Positions 26,014 through 35,495 of a stretch of DNA of 64,000 nucleotides are shown piece after piece. Source of the DNA: Selaginella moellendorffii (lineage: Eukaryota; Streptophyta; Lycopodiopsida; Selaginellales; Selaginellaceae); the NCBI RefSeq assembly GCF_000143415.4, contig NW_003314344.1, positions 264,367 to 328,366 on the forward strand. Direction: 5' to 3'. The translations under genes and the position numbers were made by a program. The notes under the pieces are model-generated. The model worked only from the letters and a program-made list of their open reading frames with translations, did no database searches and was not told the origin of the DNA. Within the stretch, counting starts at the first letter, position 1. Each line of letters starts with the position of its first letter.

Positions 26014-26188
26014 TATGAGGGCTAAGTGTACGGCTACAATGCCATATACTAATATTAGTGTAGTGGGATTTTGGTAGCTGTCAGATTGGTTTCAATCCGG
26101 ACTACTTGCTCCTATATATAAGCTAAGGTTTTTGGGCTAATTGATATGCACATTTCTATATTCCCTTTCCATATTCCATGCACTCACA
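26014..26188 (+). repeat. 3' LTR of the plus-strand gypsy element
   Basis: Starts right after a purine-rich tract (GAGAGAAGGGGATGA, about 26000-26013), the usual priming site for plus-strand DNA, and ends CACTCACA at 26188. The first bases read TATGAGGGC, so the terminal TG has decayed to TA. Confidence 0.85.
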
Positions 26189-26195
26189 AACATTA

Positions 26196-26296
26196 AGAAA
26201 ATATGCATATCAATTAGCCCAAAAACCTTAATTTATATACAAAAATGAATGGCTTAGATTAAATCCCACAACACTAATATTAGTATACAACATCAT
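26196..26296 (-). repeat. LTR fragment of the same family in inverse orientation
   Basis: Eight bases after the 3' LTR, the sequence ATATGCATATCAATTAGCCC through CATCATAGCT is the minus-strand version of the same LTR, with decayed CpG sites and without both ends. The two LTRs face head to head. It is either a solo LTR remnant or the edge of an older element broken by later events. Confidence 0.75.
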
Positions 26297-27113
26297 AGCT
26301 GGTGTTATAATTATAAATTTTGATCAATTAAATTAATAAATAGAAATAATACTACTATTAATAAACTAAGAATCTTTCCTATCAACAAAAGATGGGCACT
26401 TTTTCAAATTAGGGTTCTTAGGATGGCATGACCAAGAAAGCACATAACCTCCAGTTTGATCGATCCATGGCTTTTGTTATCACCACCAAATCTCATGGGC
26501 TTCAATTAAATGGTCATGACGAAATTTGAAGAGGATCTGCCCTTGGATTTGCAACTCCTCAAGAGCTCAAGCACCATCGCGAGATCAATGTGTTCCTGGA
26601 TGCTAAATCCAAAGCAGCCAGTGTTGCTGTATCTGGGACCGCCTTGAGGAGCTGCATCGCCTTACGAAATGTGCCCAGAGCTGTAAAAAGAAGCTCTCAA
26701 GATCATTGACGCCTAGATTTTCTGATGGAAGACATTTGTCGCACGCTGTGCTACGTGAGAAAATTTTGGAAAGCTTTTGTGATTGATCCGTTTTCCTTTA
26801 CCCAAAGCATCAACTGGATTGACTAGTCATCCCCTTCTAATGGCTTTTCCGTGCCTCTGTGCGACGCCTTCCCCCCCAAAACCATCATTCATATATATTA
26901 AAGGTGTGGCAGGACTCGCAATGCCCATCGCCTCTTCCTTGAAACTCTTTCTCGTGGAAGTTCATGCTTTTCGCATTACCGCGAATGGGGTTTTAGGAAG
27001 TTTGAAAGTTTTCTATAAATCCCATTCTTAAACGTGATACCGCTGCCTTGGCAAGTCAATAAGAAGACCAGAATTTATTTATTAACTGCAAAGTGAGTGA
27101 TTGATATCATCGC

Positions 27114-27683
27114 TCATGGGCAGAACGTAATGGTGAAAGTTCCTCCGGTTCCAGTGCCAAAAGTCTTGGTGTTATCACCAGACCAGCTATAGGCATCCGG
27201 GCATGAGGCACGGACGTTCTGCGCGTACTGGGAGTTTGGATCGTCCCGGTTGGGACTGGTACAAGTATTCCCATTCCTGTTCTGGGGAGGACAAGTCGCT
27301 GCCTCTGCTCGGCAAGTCAGACCTCTGCCAGATCCAGTGATGCTCATCCCAGTGCCGATGAAGAAGCCATCCACGGCGCTCACGTCGTAGAAGTCATTGT
27401 TGCTGTTGCTGTTGATCGAGAACTCGGCCAGGAGGCCGGGAGTTCCAGTGCCGATGTTTCCCGCCCAGAGATTCGGAGGATTTAGTCCGCGAGATGCGCC
27501 GGGGGCGAGAGTGAATCCGGAGGTTCCAATCGAGGGCCCCCCGGCGTTCTCGCGGACGATGATGTTCTGCGAGCCCCCGCAGCGATTGACAACGTTGAAG
27601 TTAGTGGCTGCTGCGAGTGGGATTGCTACAAAACAATGGCTTAGAGCAACAATTGCAACGAGGATGGCAGTAGAGCTTGCCAT
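27114..27683 (-). CDS. Small thaumatin-like protein 2 (PR-5 family)
   Basis: Single-exon gene of 189 residues, paralogue of the gene at 19341-19916. Signal peptide about 26 residues, then FNVVNRCGGSQNIIVREN, the DFYDVSAVDGFF acidic segment and terminal FTITFCP. It keeps the same six mature cysteines, so the reduced set is not a mutation of one copy. Differences from paralogue 1 include an Asp to Gly in GFFIGTG, Pro to Ala before EAATC, and one extra Asn in GDNTKTF; nothing suggests loss of function. Expected to be secreted, with a defence or stress role inferred from the family. The TATA box at 27733-27747 is conserved. Confidence 0.9.
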   Translation of the reverse strand: MASSTAILVAIVALSHCFVAIPLAAATNFNVVNRCGGSQNIIVRENAGGPSIGTSGFTLAPGASRGLNPPNLWAGNIGTGTPGLLAEFSINSNSNNDFYDVSAVDGFFIGTGMSITGSGRGLTCRAEAATCPPQNRNGNTCTSPNRDDPNSQYAQNVRASCPDAYSWSGDNTKTFGTGTGGTFTITFCP

Positions 27684-27732
27684 TGGAACTGTCTATGCTA
27701 TACCTCTCTAATAATATTTCAAGTCTCTACGC

Positions 27733-27747
27733 GGATTTATATAGTCC
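27733..27747 (-). promoter_or_regulatory. TATA box of thaumatin-like gene 2
   Basis: Minus-strand GGACTATATAAATCC about 50 bases before the start codon at 27683, identical to the box in front of paralogue 1. Confidence 0.65.
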
Positions 27748-28154
27748 AGGGGAAAGAGGTTGTGGACCGCACGCAACTTTGAACACCACCCGTGAGTTCG
27801 GTAAGTGCGAAAGTTCCTTTGCGCCACAAGACGTTGAAAATCATGCTCATGAATTGAGTACATGTGGTTTGATGAATTTCAGTCAAGGATTTGCTGCTGA
27901 ACTGTGTGAATTCCCCATGCAACTCTCAGTTTCATTTGTTTTGCTTTGTCTATCCTATATTCTGTTTTGGCAGTCTTGTGGTGCCTTACAAGAAGCATGA
28001 AAACTCTGCAATTAAGTTTGCATGATTGTTGTGTCCTCCATCGCAATCGTAAAAGTTTAAATGTACTGTTTTAGATAAGTGTTTTACAATTTAAGAAAAA
28101 GAAAAACAGAACAAAAATGTATATTTTGTTTAATACTTAAATATGTTACTTTGT

Positions 28155-28652
28155 TTAAAACCCACAGTGAGTTACATTGCTTCCAGAGTGTAGATAGCAG
28201 CCCGAAACATGGGGATGACAATGGTGGATCAAACCACACAAACATCCCCTTCTTCCTCCCACCTCACAAGTCACAAACACCCCTTCAGAACACACGGGCC
28301 CAGGAGCTGCACAAACTGCTCGAAATGATAGGAAAGAGAGATTTTAGGAAGCTCCCAAATCTTCTAGGCTTTGAAGGCTTTACCTCGCAGAGGCCTGTGC
28401 AACAAGCGGCGCGAACGAACTAGATTTGCACTCTCCAAACTTTCCTGAAGTTTAGAAACTTTTCAAATGAAACGAGACTAAAGTTTCAAGGCTTACATGA
28501 GCAACATCCTCCAATCCCTGAGCTGCTAGACCAGAAACAATCCACACTCGTTAAGCTCCGAAACAATAAACCGGGATACCTGTTAGCAGCAGCACGGACA
28601 GCAGCAGCGAGACAAGTGATGCAGTGAGAAGTTCACTTCCATTCCTCACCAT
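28155..28652 (-). CDS. Candidate secreted cysteine-rich peptide precursor (four exons)
   Basis: Four small exons (28652-28580, 28522-28497, 28444-28384, 28315-28155) are joined by GT-AG introns of 57, 52 and 68 bases, all in consistent phase, giving 106 residues. Residues 1-25 form a signal peptide: MVRNGSELL then a Leu/Val/Ser core ending LLLTA. A spacer with a dibasic stretch (RSRRLLHRPLR, about 43-53) looks like a propeptide site. The last 52 residues hold eight cysteines spaced C-x6-C-x7-C-x7-C-x-C-x5-C-x6-C-x10-C, enough for four disulfides. A weak TATA box (TTTTAAAT on the minus strand, about 28735) lies some 85 bases upstream. I do not recognise the cysteine pattern as EPF, RALF, defensin, GASA or lipid-transfer protein; the first five cysteines loosely recall EGF-like spacing. 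Expression and splicing are unproven, so function is unknown. Confidence 0.5.
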
Positions 28653-29494
28653 CGGCGCTTTCGAGATGAGCCTTGAGGAAGAAAGAAAACAAGAGCGAGC
28701 AAAGACAGTGAGTCAAAGCGAGCAGGCAGAGGGATTTAAAACCCGGGGGGCCGATCAGTCAGAGCACAGCAGCAGCTGCTCTCTCTAAACTCTAGAATAG
28801 AATAAAATGAGAAAGAAAACAAAGCTTGTACCCCGAGACTTGAATGTGAGGCGCGTAAAACAATGCCACTGTTCCACCGTTTGTCAGGTGTGCTGTGAGG
28901 CGCAATTTAATTCCCCTCTCGTCCCTTCCTGCACCTACAACACACGTTGATCGAGCAGGAGCTAGTACCTAACAATATCCATCCTGCGAATAAAAAGTAT
29001 AAAGCTAGCCAGTGTAAGGTGGTGAAAAATCTGTACACCAGTTCGCAATGCAGAGCAAGCAAAGACAGACTCATAGAACCCCAGAAAGAAACACGCAAAG
29101 GCTCAGAAGGATCCATTGGTATATCTTGATCACTGGAAGATCACAACAATCCCAGAGGGTCTTTCATCACAGCCTCTCAAAGAGCTAGACATGACACTGG
29201 ACGACCACAATGCTCAAGAGTTAATACTAACGAGGACGAACAAGTTTCTACCTTAGACGAATGCTCAAAAGGATCTGGTGATTCCAACACGATCTATCAT
29301 CACAGCCTATACTCGCAAAGAACCGTGAGAACAGTGCAAACGTAGTCAAGATATACGTAACTTGGTTACCTCGTAAAATCGGGGGCGATTGCTGGAAACA
29401 GTATCGCTGCACGCTCGAAAATGTGCAGCCACTGTGTTACACCAGCTCTCTTTCTACAGTCTCGCGAAAAAAAGAGAAAAATCCTGTCCATGGA
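28653..29494. other. Intergenic region between the peptide gene and the exonuclease gene
   Basis: Holds the upstream region of the minus-strand peptide gene and the trailer of the exonuclease gene. Open frames up to 69 codons on both strands lack recognisable features. No repeat or RNA gene was recognised. Confidence 0.45.
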
Positions 29495-30196
29495 TCACGA
29501 CGATAGCAGCTTCTGCAAGATGGCGTACGAGACCCAAGCGTCGACGCACGCGTAGTTCACTTGAGCATCGCTGAGGTGGAGGTTCTCCCAGTTGCTCATC
29601 GTCACTCTCTTGGGCTTGTCCATTCCAAGCCCAATCACAATGCTGGCCATCTTCTTGAGCCCCTGGTTTCTAAGCTGCTGGTTTCCAAGCTTCTCGGTGG
29701 CCAGGACGCCCAGCTCCACCGTGCCTTTGCACACCAGGCCATGGTCTCTCTCCAGCTTCTCCGCGTCGTTCTTCACACCAACACCGCCAAACATGGCCTT
29801 GGAGCTCGAGTTCTTGAGGAACTCCACCAGCGCGTCCGGGATCTGGTCGATGTAGCACATCTGGACGATGAGGCATTCCGTCTCTCCACAGATTTGGATG
29901 AGAGCCACCTTGTTCTCCTCCCCCATGACGCGATTCGGCTTCCACTCGAGATCCACCCCGAAGACACTCCCGTCCTGCCGCAAGACCCAGCTCTCGATCT
30001 CCGCCGCATCGCTCGTCACCACCACATCGATCTTCCGGCCGAAAACCATGACCGTCGTCCGCCGCGTCTTGGCGTGGACGAGCAGCTGGCTCTTGCAGAC
30101 GTAATCCCATACCTTCCTGCGCTTGCGACTCGTGACAATCTCGATTTCATGCTCGCGCGGGGAGATCGCCCCATCGCCTCCTTGCGGCCTCTTCAT
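29495..30196 (-). CDS. WRN-type 3'-5' exonuclease domain protein
   Basis: Intronless, 233 residues. After a basic N-terminal segment (TSRKRRKVWDY) the DnaQ/WRN exonuclease fold follows: motif I VFGVDLEWKPN (catalytic Asp and Glu), motif II with GVGVKNDAEKL (Asp) and motif III VNYACVDAWVSY (Tyr...Asp). All four acidic residues of DEDDy exonucleases are present, so an active nuclease degrading DNA or RNA from the 3' end is expected, probably nuclear or cytoplasmic. The family occurs in plants as small stand-alone proteins related to the Arabidopsis Werner exonuclease. The start is the first ATG, just downstream of a telo-box (AAACCCTAAATC, about 30208-30219). It faces away from the GPAT gene, 323 bases separating the starts. 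Confidence 0.9.
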   Translation of the reverse strand: MKRPQGGDGAISPREHEIEIVTSRKRRKVWDYVCKSQLLVHAKTRRTTVMVFGRKIDVVVTSDAAEIESWVLRQDGSVFGVDLEWKPNRVMGEENKVALIQICGETECLIVQMCYIDQIPDALVEFLKNSSSKAMFGGVGVKNDAEKLERDHGLVCKGTVELGVLATEKLGNQQLRNQGLKKMASIVIGLGMDKPKRVTMSNWENLHLSDAQVNYACVDAWVSYAILQKLLSS

Positions 30197-30519
30197 CGCC
30201 GCCGCAAACCCTAAATCCCTCCCATTCTAGGGCTTGGCATTTTCATAAACAGCATATATTTTGAGATGCTTTTAGGTCACAAATGAATATGCTGCAAAGA
30301 TGCCGGATTCAAACATTTAAAAACACTTTTTGGCATTGGGGACACCGTGGCGAGCATAGTGAGCTCTATGCCCAGCTCAAATTTCTCGGGGCGTTGCCCA
30401 CGAAGATAATTCCCAGCCATCGAAGTTGATCGTCGAGCCTCACTACTTAAGCCAGTGATTGGAATTCGTTCCAGGGGATTTGGCCAAAGATCTCAAGAGC
30501 AGCGACCGAGCTCGCAGCT
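30197..30519. promoter_or_regulatory. Shared divergent promoter of exonuclease and GPAT genes
   Basis: This 323-base gap contains a telo-box (about 30208-30219) close to the exonuclease start and no other gene. Both flanking genes start outward from it, so regulatory elements are probably shared. Confidence 0.5.
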
Positions 30520-32073
30520 ATGGCAGAGTTTCCACCCATCGAAAAGTGTGGCACCACAATCAGCCGCGAGAGCGAATCGGTGGCCTCCGATCTGGATGGA
30601 ACGCTGCTGCGCGGGAGGAGTTCCTTCCCATACTTTTTCCTCACCACTTTCGAGACGTCGGGGATCTTGCGCTCCTGGCTGCTCCTCCTCGTCTCGCCTC
30701 TCGTCTGGCTTCTCTATCACTTCATCTCCGAGGCCGCTGGAATCAAGCTCCTCATCTTCGCTTCCCTGGCGGGTGTTCCAGTCTCTCAGATCGAATGCAT
30801 CGCCCGGAGTGTTCTTCCGCGGTTTTATCTCCAGGATCTCAACCCCGAGACGTGGAAGGTCTTCTCGTCCTTTGGGAAGAAGATTGTTGTCACAGCGAAT
30901 CCCAGGATCTTGGTGGAGTCGCTCTGCAAGGAATTCCTAGGTGCTGACGAGGTGATTGGAACCGAGCTGGAGGTGGATAACCGAGGACGAGCAACCGGTT
31001 TCGTCAAGAGCCCCGGAGTTCTCGTTGGAGAGAACAAAGCCAAGGCCTTGCTCCAGGCCTGTGATCCCGAGCAGCTCCCAGACGTTGGACTTGGCGATCG
31101 GCAGACCGATTTCCCGTTCATGAAGCTTTGCAAGGTACGTAACAAAAGATCGTCCCTCCTTCCCGCGACTTAGCAGTTCTCACGCTGGCTTCTCTCAATC
31201 CAGGAAGGATACGTCGTCCCCCCAAGCAACAACGTGGAGCCAGTTCCAAAGTCCCAGCTTCTGAAGCCCATCATCTTTCACGATGGTCGTCTCGTCCAGC
31301 TTCCGACGCCACTCGTGGCTCTCGTCACCCTCCTCTGGATCCCCGTCGGCTTCGTTCTAGCCTGCCTCCGAATCGCCGCAGGCTCGCTGCTTCCCATGTC
31401 AATCGTGTACCATGCCTTCTGGCTGCTGGGAGTCCGAGTGACCGTGAAAGGAACGCCACCTCCGAGAGCCACCAAGAACTCCCGAGGCGTCCTCTTCATC
31501 TGCTCGCACCGGACGCTGCTAGATCCAATCTTCCTGTCGTGTGCGCTGGGCCGAGGCGTCTCCGCCGTGACTTACTCGGTGTCCCGACTGTCCGAGATCC
31601 TCAGCCCGATCAAAACAGTGGCTCTCTCCAGGAACCGCTACAAGGACGCGGCTCAGATCCGGGAGCTCCTGAAAGAAGGCGACCTGGTAATCTGCCCCGA
31701 GGGAACGACGTGTCGGGAGCCATTCCTGCTGCGTTTCAGCGCACTGTTCGCGGAGCTGGCCGACGATATCGTCCCCGTCGCCATGGACAACCGGATGAGC
31801 ATGTTCCACGGCACCGCTGCTCGTGCCTGGAAGGGGATGGACCCATTCTACTTCTTCATGAATCCCAGCCCCAGCTACGAGGTAACGTTCCTCCAGCAGC
31901 TCCCGGAAGAGCTCACTTGCAAGGGCGGCAAGAGCTCCCACGAAGTCGCAAACCATATCCAGCGAGCTCTGGCGGGAGTGCTAGATTTCGAGTGTACCAA
32001 TCTGACGAGGAAGGACAAGTACAAGGCGCTCGTCGGCACGGACGGATCGGTGGAGACCAAGAAGTCAACGTGA
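30520..32073 (+). CDS. GPAT: Glycerol-3-phosphate acyltransferase, GPAT4/6/8 (cutin) type
   Basis: Two exons (30520-31134 and 31204-32073) give 494 residues. The N-terminal half is a HAD phosphatase-like domain: motif I DLDGT (Asp24, Asp26) and [12 protein letters not shown], both intact, as in GPAT4/6/8, which release phosphate to make sn-2 monoacylglycerol for cutin. The C-terminal half has the PlsC acyltransferase boxes: SHRTLLDP (catalytic H-x4-D), LSRNRYKD and [13 protein letters not shown]. Two hydrophobic stretches (about residues 48-75 and 225-255) suggest ER membrane anchoring. The intron sits after FMKLCK. The product should acylate glycerol-3-phosphate with oxidised fatty acids, supplying the cuticle. 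Whether it is cutin- or suberin-biased cannot be read from sequence. Confidence 0.94.
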
Positions 32074-32432
32074 GCGAGTGTCGGCCGTGTGTTGACTAGA
32101 GTGGACTGTTCTGGTCAGCGGGAGTTGACTTGGAGGTGACTGAGTTGAATTAACTGGAAGAGATTGAGAGCGATGGCGTCGCGGAAGTGATGCATTCATA
32201 ATTTTTTTTTGCGGGACTGCGACTCCCACAACTTTTAACAAATCAAATTGGATCTGCAAGAGCGTCGCTGTCAGTAGCCCGTGGAGAGAAAAGAAAAGAG
32301 AGAAGAAAAGATTAAACTTGCGACCTTTGCCACGACTTTCTGGATGATCGATCGGCCGCGCTCCCATTTCTCCTTCTCCCGAGGAGCTTGTCGAGTGCGT
32401 TGTCGTGTCGATCATCGCCGGCGAGCGTGAGA
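32074..32432. other. GPAT trailer and upstream DNA of the next gene
   Basis: Non-coding gap. Contains two TTGACT W-box-like motifs at about 32092 and 32124. The minus-strand open frame spanning it (32065-32589) is Ser/Arg-rich, antisense to the next gene and not supported. Confidence 0.4.
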
Positions 32433-32774
32433 ATGCAGCAGTGGAAGCGGAGGAGGAGCGTTCTGGGACGGCTTTGCAGTGGAATCCAGAGATGTGGGAG
32501 GCTGGCGAGGAGGAAGTGGGAGAGGCTTTGCGAGAGGAGGAAGCTAAAGATGCAAAGGAGGAGGAGGTACGTGAAGCTGGGAAGAACAAGGACGAGAGTT
32601 TGGGGGCTCAAAGTGATGCGTCCTCGAGTGAAATGGATGGTCTTGCAGCTTAGAGAGCTGCGAGATGGCTACCTGAGATTTGTAGTGAGGTTTGCTGGGA
32701 TTGTAGCGATGGGACATATGTCTGGCGCCATAGCTTTCAATCAGTGGAGCTTTCCAGTCATCTCCTCGTGTTAA
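32433..32774 (+). CDS. Small very basic plant protein (hypothetical)
   Basis: A 113-residue intronless frame starting MQQWKRRRSVLGRL. The first 55 residues are extremely Arg/Lys-rich, followed by RVWGLKVMRPRVKWMVLQLRELRDGYLRFVVRFAGIV, which resembles the pattern of small unnamed plant proteins with a WRLK...KLRDAY...M core. No domain function is known to me. An overlapping Glu-rich frame (32405-32653) on the same strand is the alternative reading; I favour this one because of the Trp/Tyr-containing C-terminal block. Could still be part of a non-coding transcript. Confidence 0.35.
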   Translation: MQQWKRRRSVLGRLCSGIQRCGRLARRKWERLCERRKLKMQRRRRYVKLGRTRTRVWGLKVMRPRVKWMVLQLRELRDGYLRFVVRFAGIVAMGHMSGAIAFNQWSFPVISSC

Positions 32775-33000
32775 ATCAAATCCATTAGTTTCGTGATCTA
32801 GATGGAAAGGAAAGGAGACTGTGTTTCTAGATTTCTAGACTCACAGATTTGTAGTGGAAGGGAAAATCAAGAACCAAATGCTCTGGAAGAGTTGCGATTA
32901 GAGACCTTGTGAGGCATTTCAAGGAATGCGAGCGCTTACCAGTCTAGATCCGCGATGAATCTAAGCGCGACATGGCGCCGGCGCAATGAAATCCTTGCTC

Positions 33001-33100
33001 GCGCGCGTTAGGGTTCTTCGCGGCGAAGAGGAAAGCTTTTAATATATTAAACAAAGAAATCCCTCTCTCCTGTTAGGGTTTTGGTTGCTCTTCTTGGAGC
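33001..33100 (+). promoter_or_regulatory. Promoter region of the HSF gene with two telo-boxes
   Basis: GTTAGGGTTCT at about 33008 and GTTAGGGTTTT at about 33074 are telo-boxes 160 and 90 bases before the start codon. No TATA box is evident. A heat-shock element array was looked for and not seen. Confidence 0.4.
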
Positions 33101-33165
33101 GGTGCTCACGGCGCAATCGATTCCTCGAGGTTTGTAGCTAGAGATCTCTCGCATCGCTCAGGGCT

Positions 33166-34775
33166 ATGGTAGCCAACGCCAACTGGTCGCAGCCAGTCCG
33201 CAGTCCTAGCGCCACAGTCACAGTGCCTGGATCGAAATCTTCCTCGGCTCGAAAATCCACCGCTGCGACTTCCGAGAGCTCTCCTCGTCCTCCTCGTCCT
33301 CCTCTTCCTCCTGCGCAGCCGATGGATTCCTCAAACTCCGCGCCGCCTCCTTTCCTCAACAAGACTTACGACATGGTGGAGGACCCTTCCACCGATCCCA
33401 TCGTCTCCTGGAACCCATCGGGGAATGGCTTCATTGTCTGGAATCTCAATGAGTTCCAACAACAGCTCCTCCCAAAGTTCTTCAAGCACAACAACTTCTC
33501 GAGCTTCGTCCGGCAGCTCAACACCTATGTAAGTTTCTCCAGGTTTTCTTGGTTGGATTGATAGAAGCTCCAATGGTTCCTCCAATTTTTTTTCTTTAAA
33601 AAATGCTAGAGTAAAGTTCTTCCGGTTCTACAGGAACTGCTTTAGATAGTGGCTAACGTGGAGTGTTTTGGTGGCAGGGATTTCGCAAAGTTGACCCCGA
33701 CCGCTGGGAGTTTGGGAACGAAGGTTTTCTAAAAGGAAAGAAGCAGCTTCTCAAAGGCATTCACAGGAAGAAGTCGGCCTCTCATCAGCCTCCCGCGGTC
33801 CAGCAACCGCAACCGCAGCCACAGCCGAGCTCGAAGCCGGCGTGCGTGGAAGTTGGCAAGTTCGGACTGGAAGGAGAGATTGAGCGGCTAAAACGCGACA
33901 AGAACGTCCTGATGTCGGAACTGGTGAGACTCCGACAGCAGCAGCAGCAGACGGACAGCGATCTCCAGATGATCTTGCAGCGACTTCACGTAACCGAGCA
34001 AAGGCAGCAGCAGATGATCTCGTTCCTGGCCAAGGCGATGCAAAGCCCGAGCTTTTTGGCGCATCTAGTCCAGCAGAACGAGAGTAAGAAGAGGCTAGCC
34101 GCGAGCGCGAGAAAGAAGCGAAGGCTTCCAAAGCAGCAGGACGGCAGCGAGCAGCAGAGCGATGGTAGCGATGTCGTCGACGAAACTCCATCTCCGGGGG
34201 AGGGACAGATCGTCAAGTACCAGCCAAATAACGATCCCATGGCGATGCTCATGCATTTCTTCAACTCTCCCGAGCATTCGCCATCGGCGTCAGCGGGATC
34301 CAAGAAGCTGGACATGGAGGTTTCCTTCCGGGACTTGGATTTGAATCCGGCACAGGACGGCAAAGGGCTGACGCTCACGGAGATGCATTCCGCCCAGATG
34401 ATGGGAGATCTTTTGCTGTCGTCTCCTTCTCGGGTCGATAGTGGTGACATGCAAATCGCTCCAGCGTCTCCGCTGAGCTTGATGAGATTTGAGGCCTTGG
34501 CGGAGGAGCAGCAACAAGGCGAGAGTGGCGATGGCAGTGGTGGCGGTGGCGAGGAACAGTCCAAGGAGGAGGATGGTGGCCTGGATTCTTCGGGAGTTCC
34601 CGAGTTTATGATGGACATCGAGTGGGATCAGTTCCTGGCGGACGTTGCAGGGGAGGGTGGCAGCGACAACATCGATTTTGTGGAGGGATCGAATGCGAAC
34701 CAGTGGTGGGACGAAAATGGTGACAAGGTGAGCGAGCTCGCAGAGCAGATAGGCCAGCTTACATCAACTACGTAG
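33166..34775 (+). CDS. HSFA1: Class A heat-shock transcription factor (HSFA1-like)
   Basis: Two exons (33166-33528 and 33678-34775) give 486 residues; the intron after FVRQLNTY is the invariant HSF intron. The winged-helix DNA-binding domain spans about 61-155 ([14 protein letters not shown], then [28 protein letters not shown]). A heptad region with the class A insertion follows ([23 protein letters not shown] ... [22 protein letters not shown]), then the nuclear signal KKRRLP, an AHA activation motif [11 protein letters not shown] and a C-terminal export-type [11 protein letters not shown]. All functional parts are present, so an activator of heat-shock genes shuttling between cytoplasm and nucleus is expected. 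The start at 33166 adds a 52-residue Ser/Pro-rich leader; an in-frame ATG at 33322 ([11 protein letters not shown]) is a plausible alternative. Confidence 0.95.
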
Positions 34776-35118
34776 TTCGTTGGTTTTTATGTAGGAAATC
34801 TTTTCAAAATATAGGCAGGGCCTACTCCTTTAATTACATTTCAGTTACAATTTTTTACACAAAGCATAAATATTGATAATTTAGTACTGAGTTTTGATAA
34901 TGGAATATTCAACTATCTAAAAGATTTAGATTAATTTTGTATTTATAATTTATAAGTATAGTTTATAAACTTTCCTAAACATAAAATTTGTATTAAGCAA
35001 ACTATATGTTCTACATATAACTAATATTTTGTAGTATAATAATAATATATTCATTTCAAAATTAACTCATTCTTTATTTGTTTATATATTTGCTATAGAT
35101 TTAAATTCTTTATGTTTT
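34776..35118. other. HSF trailer and AT-rich DNA
   Basis: AT-rich gap between the HSF stop codon and the left end of the old gypsy copy. No gene or clear repeat is visible. Confidence 0.5.
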
Positions 35119-35142
35119 TGTGAATGCATGGAATACAAAAGT

Positions 35143-35316
35143 TGTGAGTGCATGGAATATGGAAAGGGAATACAGAAATGTGCATATCAATTAGCCCAAA
35201 AACCCTAGCTTATATACAGGAGCGAGTGGTCCGGATTGAAACCAATCCGACGGCTACCAAAATCCACTACGCTAATATTAGTATACGACATCGTAGCCGT
35301 ACACTTGGCCCTCACA
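35143..35316 (-). repeat. LTR (3' in element sense) of the young gypsy copy
   Basis: TGTGAGTG ... CCCTCACA on the plus strand, preceded in element sense by the purine tract GAGAGGAGGGGATGA (about 35317-35331). 174 bases. Confidence 0.9.
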
Positions 35317-35495
35317 TCATCCCCTCCTCTCGGAATAATGGAAGGCCGTCAGGGTTCTCTTGTAGATGGGCTGGGATCTGGAGGAACGTCAGGAGGAGGC
35401 ATCGGCGGATCTGTAGACGGTATTAACTGCTCCTGATCCCTTTGTATGAAGCATTTTAACCGCTGCACATGCACAATCTCCGGAGGATCGGTTTG

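Larger units (their letters stand above)
21190..26188 (+). mobile_element. Ty3/gypsy LTR retrotransposon, plus orientation, degenerate
   Basis: A 4999-base element bounded by LTRs of about 165-175 bases, with gag, then protease, reverse transcriptase, RNase H and integrase in gypsy order. Many in-frame stops and a broken reverse transcriptase motif show it is inactive. It lies exactly between the two copies of the thaumatin-like duplication. I could not find matching target-site duplications at its ends. Confidence 0.93.
26410..28100. repeat. Segmental duplication, copy 2 (carries thaumatin-like gene 2)
   Basis: Matches copy 1 at 18690-20340 in the same overall orientation. The central part of its 3' flank (about 26646-26913) is reversed relative to copy 1. 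Right of the gene a single 320-base unit is present. The right edge lies near 28100, just beyond the 3' end of the peptide gene at 28155. Confidence 0.85.

Noticed and set aside
21180-26200. Target-site duplication of the plus-strand gypsy element
   Set aside because: Flanks AATGC (left) and AACAT (right) do not match, so no duplication was called.
32065-32589. Ser/Arg-rich frame on the minus strand
   Set aside because: Antisense to the small basic protein and to the GPAT trailer; no motif.
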